Positions 1 through 12,480 of a stretch of DNA of 64,000 bases are shown one piece after another. The notes below the pieces were generated by a model. That model ran no database searches. It was not told the origin of the DNA and saw only the letters and a program-made list of their open reading frames with translations. This DNA is from Polytrichum commune. Lineage: Eukaryota > Streptophyta > Polytrichopsida > Polytrichales > Polytrichaceae. The position numbers were made by a program, and so were the translations under genes. The number at the start of each line of letters is the position of its first letter. Positions within the stretch are counted from its first letter, which is position 1. The DNA is taken from contig OX485808.1 in assembly GCA_950295325.1 (NCBI GenBank), forward strand, positions 22,276,527-22,340,526, written 5' to 3'.

Positions 1-101
1 TACAGATTATACATACTAGGACATAACTTGTTTCTTGAACAGTAGCAAATTAGGAAACTAAATAACTCTGAAGATCAGAGATTTGGGGATAGCAACTGAA
101 C

Positions 102-3100
102 CTGAAGCGTTGAGGCAAGAGGTGAATGCATTGAGGAGAATTGTTGCTGAGCATTCAAGGTGTGCTCTGCCATACCCCGTGTAAACATAGAGTCCACGTG
201 CTCAAACATAGTCCGACATGAATTCTCAAATGTTGGGATGATGTAGCCCTCAAAAGAAGCACGAATTGCATCCTGAAACAACAGCCAAGAGCATTCTTAC
301 TCCATAAAAGTATAATTGCAGTAAAAGAATTTAAGTAATGTACTCAAGACACATCAATTGTGTTTAATAAAGCACCTGTAGAGCTTGTTTACCCACAGAC
401 TGAAATTGAGTCTGCAGTTGTCGAGAAATAGTGGTCTCCAGCTTCCCTAGTATCAACCTCTCCAGTTGAGGCAACAGTTTCTCAGCAATGCCCTTCTGCA
501 AAAAGCATAGAATTCCCCAGCATGTGAACACGCATTGCCAGCTATATCAATATGTAAACTAAGTGAGCTAAAAACATGGCTCAGTGATTGTCCACCTAGG
601 CACTGGGGAGCACATTGCATCACCCACAGCAGACAAAAAATCCTGTATAATGGCATCTTGAACAGGTCATGTACCTCTACATACCACATGGCTAGTAAGG
701 ATCGCCTGAGCTCCATCCTTGGACAATAAAGGATCCAAGATTTACTAAACAAAGCAAGTTACTGTTGCAAAGAAATATGTGAACCTGGAATGTTTCATTG
801 ATGACCGATGAAATCGCCTTCTGAAGAGGGGGAAGAATCGCCTGACTGACAGCTGGGATAAGAGCACTAAACTCCTTTCTAAGACCACGTTCTAATACAG
901 CTGGCATGTCCTTATTTATGAAGTTGCTAAGTAGTGCTGTGATCTGCTGCAATCTTTCTCGCTCACTTTTCTCCCTCTTAGCATTTTCCTCAGCTAGACG
1001 TGCCCACATGGCATCAACATGGGCTTTAAGCACTTTCTCCATCCGCTGACCCATTGCCACTGATCAGACACAAGTGTAAAGTTGAGTAAAAATCCAAGTA
1101 CATTTATGACCACATGAGAACAAACACCAGATTAAACAGCCAAGAATCATGACCTGCACTCTGTCACATATCTGCATAATTGTAAGTTCATACCTTCCAG
1201 GCGCTTCCCTTCTTTGACAACTGGGACAGACACCATCACTGTCATCTGCTTTTGCAAATCACTCTGCATCATGACTAACTGCACCAACCCTCCAATAGAC
1301 CACCTCCATTAATACCACTGCTGGTACCATGAACTCTAATGTGTATGATGCAAGGACTGCAGAGGATGCTGAAGAAGTTTGAGCTAAGTCTCTAACCAGA
1401 GGTACATTAAATTTGACGCAATGCAATGTTTCCAGAGTGTCTGAACAGAAGGCACCTTCATGGAAGGTCCAAATAAATTTCAAGACCAGTAGAGAATGAC
1501 AACCATGATTGTGTGATGATGAGTACGAAAAATTTGGACACATCAGAAGTGTGGAAGATACATTTACAAGAATAAATATAGAGCCATCTTGAGCCTCAAC
1601 CTCTTGTTCAAACAAAGTAATACCACAATCCTGCAGGAAATCAACCTACCATTAAACTGAACTTCTCAAGGAGTAGAAGAGGGAAGAAGACTCAGACACA
1701 GAAACATGAATGCAGAACATAGGAAAGGAGCATTCCATAAAAATCTTACAGCTTGAATCAATGACAGAATACCTGATTGATGGAGTCTTGCATCAAAGCC
1801 ACCTGTGCAGCCAAACCTGTGTCCACGATTGGTGTACTCCAACTGGAGCTCGGTTCACCTTCTGGTATTGTTGCACCATCAACAATTGATGTGACTGGTA
1901 ATTGAACAGATGTTGGCATAGATAAAGCTGCAATTCCTCCAACACTGGTCTTGTTCTTATTCTTTCTTCCCCGAGCAGCTATGGATGCCTGATTTGAAAT
2001 GCCCAACGCTTCACCACCAATCTCGCCTAGATTTGAACTTCTCTCTCGAGATTGATCTTGTCCGTCATCAGCACTTAAATCTGTAGGTCCCTCATTGTCA
2101 GTGTGGTTGAAGTCAGATTGGCTGTAGTTAGGTAGAGAGAATATTGAGGATCCAGATATCTGGTTTGCCGAATCCAGCTCATGTGAATCAACATTTGACT
2201 CATGAAGTCTCCCAACCCCATCCGACTGCTCAGAGACCATGTCACCAGCATTCGCTGCTCCAATTGGAAAATTCACTGTCTCTAACTGTACAGCCTCAAT
2301 CTCTGTGGCATTTGGCATGTCAATTGTTCTTGAGCTATCTCCATCTAATATAGTTGAGCCTGCTTGACGAAGTCTCAAATTATCTACATCAGAATCTTTT
2401 GGGCGACCAACAAGAGACATAAGCTCTGAAGGGGTTATCAAATGGTGAGGTTGTGATTGCACATTACTTTGTAGACCTGTAGAACCTGCACTAGATGGTC
2501 CTCGTCCATCCTCATTCTCAAGTACCCTATCAACCCCAGAATCATTAGGAAAGGAAGAAGAATTGTCATCCTCAGATGCTGTTGCTTGTGCAGATCCTAT
2601 GCTTGTTTCAAAATCGTCCCATTTCCCAGATTGCTGCCTTCTTATGTTTCCAGTTGGTGAATTTTCAACTCCCTTCTCAAAGCTTCCTGAAGGATGCCGG
2701 CCCAGTGTTGTGCTCACTGCATTAATAACTTTCACCTCCCTTGAATCAACCATCTCCACAATAGATTCACCTGAACTAGAAACTTTCTCTGCACTCTGTC
2801 TTCTGTCTTCAATTTTATCAATCTGAATCTTTGTGAGATCTGTGGGCACAGCATTAAACCATTGTTCCACAACCTTCGATGGACCCTTGGATGGTACAAG
2901 TATTTTCAAGGGAGGCACTGGCAGTTGTTCCTGACCTGCATCTTGCAGATCCTCAGCTTTTGAATCTGATTTATTGGGTGGGGAAGACAAAACTTGGGTA
3001 ACTTTCTCTGTCACAGATTCAGTAACAGTGACTGACTTCTTAGGATCATCCATCAAGTTCTTAGCCAACTCTTCAGCAGTCAATTTAGTGCTTGCTATCA

Positions 3101-6100
3101 ACTTGGCCATTTCAGTCATCTGTGGACCACCCTCTAATAGATTTTCAAATGCAGCTGTTAGCTTTTCATAGCGTGCTGGGTCAGATATCAAATTCGGTAC
3201 AGTAGTCGTATCAGCTACTTGTGGGCTTGCCTTAGGCACCTTCTCAAGTGGGGTCTGGAACGTTGAACTGGGCACCTTCACTGCGGATTTGTCTATTGCC
3301 TGGGGAGATTGTTTTGCAGTTTTCTCAGTTGCAGGTGGCATGCATTGAGATACAAAAAGAGTGCACTGCTGGATTTCCTGAGTTTGCACACAATAGATCT
3401 GTACTGTTTCTTCCCCTCCTTCAGAAATACCTTCCTCAGCAACAGTCAAGCTCAATATTGGGTAAGGAACTGAAAACTCTGCAAGGTAATTCATTTGAGC
3501 TGCTTCTGGTCTAGAACCAAACTGCACATGAAGAACATAGATGGCATTTTTCTTTGCATTTGCAACCACAACAAGGTTGGCTCGAGGTGCCACCACCACC
3601 TGGTTAAAAAACACATTCTCTAAATCATCTCCAGCAGTAGAGCTTTGAAACTCAACTGTCTGCACACACTGCCACATGATTGTTCCAGATTTCGAAGGTT
3701 CCTCTGGAGCCCACAATTTTAGTTCCCGATTCCCCTGATTACCCTGGCAACAAGTTCACAAAAAGAGAGATGTTAGGTCTCTAACCTGTCCAATTCCAGG
3801 CTCATGGGCACATCACACGTGAAAGGAAAAGACAGGCTATTCATACTGATAGCAAGTTCACAATTGAGACTCCCCTAACCAATAAGAGAAATACAGTGTA
3901 CTCACCAAGCCATGTAATCTGCATTTGCTTCTAAACAACATCTAGTTTGACCACTCCACAAAGAAATATTGAGTTATCCTACAGTTAGCACAGCTTCAGA
4001 GATAATGAATAACTACAGAACAATCCAGAAATGTAGTTTTGGTACCGCAGTAAGCAATACTGAATTCTCAGGTTGACCTGGAGCTGATAAAAAAGCTACA
4101 GCACCAACCACCTCCCCCACGTGCGGAGTAAAGGCAGAAAAAGCACTTGCTTTTTTCTCCCCCCAAATTCGTACCTGTCATAACATACCATAACAAACAG
4201 GCCCCTGTAAGTATCTCCTGACATCCTTGGTTCTAATTGAAAACCCCGCATCAATACAGCTTTATCATAGTACTCACAAAACCTAACCAAAAATTAATTG
4301 GGAAATTTGAAACAGAAGAGTCCCAGAGTCAAGATGCTCAGCTACAAACAAAAGGCCAGATTTGACGTATTTTCTCTCTTTGCCCTGACAATTCAGACTC
4401 ACAAAACACATTCATGTCCATTACTATGCCTTGCTAACAACCTACATCGAATATACTTGCCATGCTTGCCTTCCAAAGAAGTGAATGACATTGCAAGGCA
4501 ACAGAAGGTTGAAAATCACAATCTAGGTCATTATTTTCATTTTTCAAACTTAAAGTGCTCGCTCTGCTCATTATCAGTATGTTGAAAACATACACAGGAT
4601 CAGACAAGCTCCTACTATGGGAGAGACACTGGCTTTAAAGTGTGCCATTTGGAAATAATGAAGAGTAAGGTGATAGAAAGAGAGACCCATCCATCCAGTG
4701 AAGCTGATGCGATATGGCTGGAAATATAGAGGGGCATTGCCAGATCAGTCACGTCTTCATCATGTTCACCAATGAGACAAACGCCTTCAAGTAAGTTATT
4801 CATATGACACATTACTGGCTTCTCTACTATGAAGCCTCCCGGGGGAGCTCCAGCATGCACTTTGTTGACATCAATCAGCAACACATACTTCCCAATAGCC
4901 ACCACCAGAATACCCTACAATAACAAGTAAGTAAATTATAATTAGCACATAATCCTGCAGGACCTTCCATGAACCAACTGTAGCTTGAGGATTGATCGAA
5001 CCACAAGGCCATATTGAAATTGACCGTGCTGGATGCAATAGTAGAATTTCTGCTGAAACCATCGGAAAGAATTGCAAACCCTTCACGTGCTAGCATGTTA
5101 GATCTCACAAAATAACCTCTCACAGGACTAACATGAGATATACTTTGCACTGATACCCCATCCCATGAATATTGTACTCAACCATTTTCAAGAAAAAAGT
5201 CAAATCAAAAAGACCCGAGCACCTGCTTATGCACATGCCAACAAATCCGAAGATGAGTTGTTTCCCAATCATCAACAAATTGGAGTGCCATTACAATGTG
5301 CTCTGTAATGAGGAGCTTGCCATCAGATCCACGAGTCTCCAATATGTCCCTCACAATAACTCGCCCATCCTTGCTTGCACTGCAAACAGAAAGGAATTTG
5401 CTACATCAGTCCAAAGAGAGATCCTCGAGAAGTCCAAACAAACAGAGCTGCTCTTGAAACAGTAGCTACTGTTGTATAGGTTCCACCCCATTCATGTCCT
5501 ATTTATAAAAAAATCACGGTCCGATAATTAAATATAAGAATACCTGTGTAACGGAAGGGAACACAAACAGAGAAAAAAATTAATGGCAACTTAGTGTACA
5601 GAAAATGCACCTGGCAAGCCGATTCACATCGTCAGCAGAGAAGGCCATATCCGTAACTCTCTGCCCCCACATCCAGTATCAGTCAACGAAGCTGTTTAGT
5701 GCGGTATCCTAGGACCACTCACAGATTGCAATGAGAGTGGCCACGAACAGGGCCGACAATATTGATTACCCCATGCTAAATGCTAACAAAATGTCACACT
5801 CATCACAGACCTGAAGAATTTCAATACGCCTAAAAAATTGATGCACATCACTTACAATTGTATGACCTCGAAGCACAGCTCGGCCTGCTGTAAGTAAGTT
5901 GAAAATGCGAATAGTGGCTTGTCGAAGGCCATAGCAGATGTATGTTCTGTTTACTGCAATTTGCTTTCCGAGTACAGGCTCAGGGTCCGATGCATAAACT
6001 GTAATCGGCTGAACTTCTAGACGTGGCTGTTCCTCATCAATTTTCCTAACATCAATATCGTAACTAACCCGCTCCCCTTTCAGCACCCTTCCCTTGGGCA

Positions 6101-6596
6101 GCTTCCTAACTTGCACAGCCTTACTCAAAGGTGCCGGAGCCAAGCTGGTAGCCACAGCAGGTGGCATTGGAGGAACTTTCCCTAACGGAGGATACCCTTC
6201 CGAAGGGCCTGAAACGGGCTCCTCCTCGTTGGAATTGGAAAGAGTTCCACCGGCAGATTGCGTTGTCAGAAGTGCCATCAGCCGAGCACCATCCAGAGGT
6301 GAGCTTGCAACAGGGGGTGAAACCCTATCTGGAGGGAGGGCGGATCTCACCTGTGCCGATGACGAAATCACAGGCATGGTGTCGAGTTGGTGAGAATCAG
6401 TTTGGGGAGGAGGACTCGAAGAGTGGATGAATCTCGGTGGTCCATGCTCCCGTGCAAAGTGAAAGGGGTTTAGGGTTGGAGGAGAGGGCCCTTGTGGAAC
6501 AGCGGGCATGGTTTCGGGTTGCGGAGGGGAAACGGTGCGAGGACGACGACTCGACGAAGAGTGGACAAAACTCGATGGTCCATGCTCCCCGTGCAA
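102..6596 (-). CDS. VCS: EDC4/VARICOSE-like mRNA-decapping scaffold, 3' end outside window
   Basis: This is a scaffold of the cytoplasmic mRNA-decapping complex (P-bodies); the family (EDC4/Ge-1, VARICOSE in plants) links DCP1 and DCP2. I trace 11 coding exons, all GT-AG and in phase: 6596-5856, 5660-5611, 5379-5223, 4914-4687, 4174-4046, 3743-1773, 1263-1194, 1059-785, 717-685, 495-376, 272-102. Together they give about 1315 residues. Order: a Pro/Ser-rich N-terminus (1-160), the family signature KLPKGR with QIAVN and YICYGL, then a WD40-like domain to roughly residue 560 (RVTDMAFS, ASASLDG, VRIWG, NAKKNAIY). A Ser-rich linker follows, then a coiled-coil/alpha-helical region (MEKVLKAHVDAMWAR, ERERLQQ, QQQFSSMHSPL). 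The conserved C-terminal Ge-1 domain would follow beyond base 1. The start is the first ATG of the open frame; several later in-frame Met codons are possible. Exon 9 is only 33 bp and intron 8 only 67 bp. The family call is certain; exact start and splice sites are inferred. Confidence 0.93.
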
Positions 6597-6760
6597 ACTA
6601 ACTTAGGAGAGGGGTTTAGGGTTAGAAGGGGAGGAAGAGGAACGCCCCTTGTGTAGTTAATTTGAGGTTGAAGGGTCTTGAATGGTTCCTTTTCCCAATT
6701 CCTAGCCCACTTCTCCTAGGATATGAAACACGCGATTATTAACTTAACTTATGTTGTTAA

Positions 6761-7147
6761 GGGCCGGTTCACACGGGTGCCTTGCCAAGTCACGTGAGGT
6801 CAATCCATGCGATCTCGGCCGTTGAGAGCATGGAAGTTGGGGACTTGTCACTTTCACACAGGATCCCAAGTCCTCAGTCCAAAGTATCACATGGATGCCA
6901 ACATGGCAGCACTTTTTGGAGGTGATGCTTGGGACTTGTGTTGAGAGTTGGGGCAAGCGAAAAGCTAGTTCCACCTCTCAACACAAGTCCCGCGAAATTT
7001 TTTGTTGTATTAAAATGATCAAAATCTGATTTTAATGATAAGTAGTCATATTTTAGTCGTTTTCTAAGAGACAAAAAGTTGAGACTTTGCCTCCATGTTG
7101 GAGCTTTCTAGCGTGAGTGGGACTTGGGACGCCGTGTTGACCGGCCC
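6761..7147. mobile_element. MITE-like element, family A, copy 1
   Basis: The ends are imperfect inverted repeats: GGGCCGGTTCACACGG on the left and CCGTGTTGACCGGCCC on the right. The right end extends inward as GGGACTTGGGACG. The interior has no coding capacity and matches, in inverted orientation, the element at 43071-43404. It lies about 165 bp upstream of the EDC4 start codon, so it may sit in that gene's promoter. I found no clean target-site duplication. Confidence 0.7.
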
Positions 7148-10009
7148 ATAGTGCGAGATGCTATCAATCCGAATCATTGAGGCCATAGCCGCTTTCATCA
7201 TGATGCTTGGAGCTTCTATGAATGCCTTGTCCGTTATCAAAGTGACGATTATGGTGCTCATTAGATGGTCATTTAGGTCCCCCCCCCCCCTGCTTATGCT
7301 AACTATTGAACCTAGAATGGTTCTAGAATGTAATTTGTGTACGCAGTGCAATCTCTTTTAAACACATGTCTTTGGGGTTTTTGTTCTTATATTCATGCAA
7401 AATTACATACTACTCAAATGCAAATCTTTAGATTATTCTTGCTTGCAATTTAAACACCCTATATCTTAGATGAATTTTACATGGTTACTTTTTAACCAAC
7501 CCATTTTTTTGAGGATATGACACAAATGACTAATACAAGATGGTTATCAAATCAAATCCAAACCAAGGTTGTAGCCGCTTTCCTACTAAACTCTTGAAGC
7601 TTGTATGAATATCTTATTAATTATCAAAGTAAAGATTCTCATGCTCATTAGATGGTCATATATGTTCCCTCAATTATGTTGACTATTGAAATTAGAAAGG
7701 TTATCAAATTGTGAGCACATACCTTAGTTGAAACACTACTAAGGTATGCGGGTGTAATCCACACCTAAATTTGATTGGTGTAGGGTTTGGTGAGGATCAA
7801 AGAACAACCACCGTAAATATACTTGTTTGAAAGAGAATGGACCATGTTTTCATATTTAACTAATTACTCCACACTAAACAATGAACACAACTGGGAGGAT
7901 TGGCTTATTCAATCAATAAATCAACAAAACATGCACTTTCGGTAACCATAAACAAATAAGGGTAAGTAGGATTTTCAATATGGCGTTTGTTGATATTTCA
8001 TCATAGATATGCTAATGTAACACAATGTTCAAGATGTACATTGGTGAAATAGAACGTGTAGAACAAGGGGAAAAAAATTAACCGAATAACACCTACATAC
8101 CTTGTCTAGAGGATAATTGGTTGGAGGTTGGGGAGGAGTAGGCGGTGAATACAATGTATAGGGAGTTGGATGTTGAGGATATGGGATTTATGGGAGATGG
8201 TGAGGGCCGATCCACAAATACTTTTGAGAATCTGATCCCCTAACGGTCTAGGTGCTCCCATTGATTCTTCGTAACAAAAAATTCAATGCCACCACATGTT
8301 CATACCATCCCATGTACCGAGGAGACTCTTTGAACATGGTAGGGTCAATGGGCTCAAATTCATGTTGGCTTCAATAACATTTATTTTACTCTTTTTTATT
8401 TCATATAGTCCTACCACATGACACTTGGAGTTCACTCAAGAGCCCACTACAGCAACCACAATAGACAACGTATCATAATAATATTTTCGAGGAAAAGCCA
8501 TCTTGTTTTGAGTACATCTAGCGGCAAAGAACTCCCAGGTTGTCAATAGCTCAAAATTAATCCAAACAAAACAAGTATAGCATTGATACATATAATCAAT
8601 AAGTTGTAACACCCACAACAATTGAGAGCTTCAAAAAAGTAGAGACAAAGATCCATGCCATATGAAAGTGGAGTCAAAATTATACTCATATGTTGTCAAA
8701 AGTGTTGACTTTGAATTGCATGCTACTTTTCACTTGCGAAATTAGAACCTAGACTTTGTACACCACCCACATGGGGGAAACCAATGAAATTAAAAGGATA
8801 TCCAAAGAAGAAGTATGATTTGACAATTGCATCCAACTTTGCCAAGTAAATTGAATACTTTCTTGCTCAAAGTTGCAATGAGCTATGGACACAAACACCC
8901 CACCCATAAGTAGAGCTCACCTATACCCTCATAGCCCAGTAGGTCAAACATGGAATTGTTGTTCAACTCCCTTAACTAAAAAGCTTCACATTCGGCTCTC
9001 TAAGACCGTTGAAGCTATAGGCTTGCTTTAATCACAAGTCGAACCTTGAGAACAGGAGCCAATGTAGCGGCAACACATGACACTACAATGGAAACAAGAG
9101 AGAAAGACAATTGAAGTGTTTTAAAACATTAAACACCCCTCCAAGGCCCTTCATACAACTCAAAAGCTCAAAAGCATAGTATCCGATAATGTTTTGCAAC
9201 ATTGAATCACAATGCTCATCTCCAACATCATAATTCTTCACTCGGAGGTCGTGGTCAACATGTGAGAAATTTGAGGTTTCATCATCAACAAAAAAAATCT
9301 TAGAGACTTGATCTAGACAAATGTACACACATACATACATTTGTTATTGCGTCACCTGCTTGACTTGACTCAAACTTGAACTAAATCGAATAAAAATACC
9401 ACCACCTACACTTAACCATTACTATGCAAAATTAACAACTAATACTCCCAATGATATTTAGAAAACATATTGAGTAGGCAACCCCTTGCATGGTTGTATT
9501 GATGATCATGTACTATTGCAAACCCAAAATTTTGCACATGTCACCATTTCTTAAGCCACAAACTCTTCCACAAGAAGAGAAATTCAAACATAAGCACAAA
9601 TCACACGTTAACTATCCACATGAACCATCCTCTTCTAGTAAATTCACTATTGCATCCTTGTGTTAACTTTCTATAAGTAAGGAATGAGGGTTTCACAAAA
9701 CAAATATTGATTTGAAATAACTTACTTGGGTAGACATAGATCCAATTGATGAGGCGTGATTGGAAAGAAAGGTGCATAAACAAGTGGAGAGAGGCAAAGT
9801 TCCATTTAGATCATGTCTTAGGCTTAGGCACCAAAATTGAGGCACAATGCCAACTAGATAATATGTAGAGCTCGGGAGACCACAAAACAAAAGGCTCTTG
9901 TAAGCAAATTGTGGTCAAATTGAGTGAAATGTGTGCATGAATGATCACCTTATGAATGTTTTCAAGATAAGTATGTGCAATCGGTGTTGGAAGTTGCATT
10001 TGACATATT
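7148..10009. other. Intergenic DNA without a recognisable gene
   Basis: AT-rich sequence with only short chance ORFs. It contains two diverged copies of a dispersed repeat at about 7195-7390 and 7575-7725 (recognised by 'atggtcat', 'tgactattgaa' and 'atctcttttaaac') and a run of ten C at about 7279. Nothing else was recognised. Confidence 0.6.
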
Positions 10010-10018
10010 CTACAACAT

Positions 10019-10053
<35 letters not shown>

Positions 10054-12480
10054 CTTCTTCCTGACTTACGGGCTCCCTTCTAAATATACTACGGGTTGCC
10101 CATGAAGGAAAGAATACAGTATATAAAGAGGAGTTGAAGTCCCTGGATGTACTTCCAGAGGGACTTAGCTTGTACTCCGATAAGGTGTTCTCTACAGTGC
10201 GGACTGAGGAAGTTTGCCGACGACTGTAAGGGAGGAGAGTGTGTGTATTTGCTAAGGACAGTCTGCACAAATAGAAGTATCACAGCGTGTGTCTGTAGCT
10301 ACCCTGGTTTACTGAGAGCTTCACAATATCTGAGCCACTTGTGGTCTCTGCTCTGAGGAGCTGGTAATAGAAACTACAACACAGGGTCAAAATTTTTTTT
10401 CGAAGATGAGCAAAAACTCTTCGCCTGACGACTTTAAGGTGTAGAATCTGATGGTTCTACTTATGTCATGCTTGATGAAAAATCTGATAGCATTGGATTA
10501 TCAGTTTCTTGGAACTTGCATTTCTTGATTACATAATGTTATTTCATTACATGCAATCCTATATATAGAGTATGATACGTATTTCCATGAAAGATGCATT
10601 GCCTTGTTGACATCGATAACAAGTAAGATGGTCCGCCTACACCTGTTGTACGCTCTACTAACTTATCTCGTGGTAATTGGGGAGCATGGGCACAGGTGAG
10701 GACCTCTTCTACAAGTGCAACGTGCCTTTTGAAAAAATTGTCCAACTCATCACAATCTTTCTTGATTTTTCTTTGATACCCAGAAAATTGGTGATGAATA
10801 TTATCATTCTTGATAATTCTTGTTTGAAAAACTACTCTATGAACTGATAAATAAGTACTGTGGCTGTCAATATAAGACGGTTGGAAGTACTGACTATTCT
10901 ATGAACAATTATAGAATCATAGCGTAGTCTCAGGCTCTTGTTGGATATTTCTGTGCTCCGATACTAATAAGACTGAGCAACACTTTTCTGGCTTACACTG
11001 ATGCTAACCAAGCCAGATTGAGACTGAGAATAAATATAGTACCGGGAATGTTAATTCTCGGTCTTCTTGCTTCACTGAAATATAAGTATCTGTGTAGTTG
11101 TTCAGGACAACCACTGTGTGAACATACAATGTGCTACACATACTAATATGGTAGTCACGAAAATGGTCTGGTAGATATGGATTTACTGATGACCTATGTT
11201 GATACTGGAGAGATATACGTCTGAGAAGTTTCTCAGGAGAATGGACACTGAAAAACACTTGTGATCTCTAAATTTCTGGATGAGGGATAAGCACACTAAG
11301 TATACAGCATGTTTTGAGGGTACCAGGAATTCTTAAGCTTCATGATATCTGGTCATATGACTGCAAGGATTGCTGGGTTCTCAATTCACTATCCTGATAC
11401 AAATGATCGTACAGATAAATCTGAATTTCTTTAACTTCGAAGTTATTAATAAAGATATATCATAAGGACCAGAATGACAACATAGGAAGTACCGCATTGT
11501 TTGTGCACGGATTTTGCACGGATTTTGTCCTTAATATATGACTAATCTGTGTATATATGGGTTAGTGAATAAGGTTGCAATAAAATGCAGAATTATAATC
11601 ATACCCAGTAATGCTCTTAGACCTGATAGGATAATGAGAGAGGGTATGATGGATTACATATTAACCCACATACTGAAGAGGTTGTCTGTCCATCTATAAG
11701 AAACTAATACGATCAAGATTCGGGTATAAAGGATGAACAACAGGTGGTTTCAATTAAATGGATACACAATTATGGGAGTATTCAGTTAATCTGAAGTAGT
11801 CTTTTGAACTATAACACATACTAGAGATTGGGGTGGACTTAAAAGGATATACTACGGAGGTGAGGTCGAATGACTGAGGATAGTTCCGACCGATAGTTTC
11901 CGTATAAGAGTGACTATAAGAAAATGATCTGTGATCTTCTGGGCAAGCCCCAGGTGTCTGTGAGATTGCTTTCTTTACTCAGAAACATGCGAACAGAAAG
12001 AAGAATGTCTACGAATAGTGGGTGGAAGGATAATGTCCCCTTCTGCATTACTGAAGCAGGACATTATGCGATAAGAGGGAATTGATCAACCTACGTTGGG
12101 AGAAAGGTATTACTAAAGGAATGGATACCTGTTATAAGAACAGAAGCATAGTGGCTGAAATTGTCCTATAGCTAAGATAGAACTATTCATTTGTGAAGAC
12201 TGGTTCCTTCCACAAAGGAATATGATGATCTTGATTGACTAATTAATGATATTCTTGCTTGATATCATGGGGTAACAGGACTTACTATAAGTTCATAAAT
12301 TGTTACCATGGGATTGTCTTTTACAAATACACAAAACATACTACACCCGGAGAATTATCAGGACCCTACATTGACAGGGATGTATGTTGTCAGTTACTTT
12401 ACGTAACAAGACCACACAATAGGTTTGACATAACCAATTGTGACATAACCTAATCCGGACAAGATTAGTCAGCTCTCAAT
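10010..12480 (+). mobile_element. Decayed, possibly Copia-like LTR retroelement segment
   Basis: A (CT)n run at about 10022-10051 is followed by an LTR-like stretch with a TATA box (GTATATAAAGAGG, about 10119). Further on, near 10361, TGGTAATAGAAAC is a weak match to a tRNA-Met primer-binding site. Just after this comes ATG AGC AAA AAC TCT TCG CCT GAC GAC TTT AAG GTG and then a stop. It reads MSKNSSPDDFKV and resembles the first residues of plant Copia gag proteins. The remaining 2 kb has no long frame, and I could not place protease, integrase or RT motifs. Base composition differs from the flanks. The assignment is an inference; it could be some other unknown decayed sequence. Confidence 0.3.
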
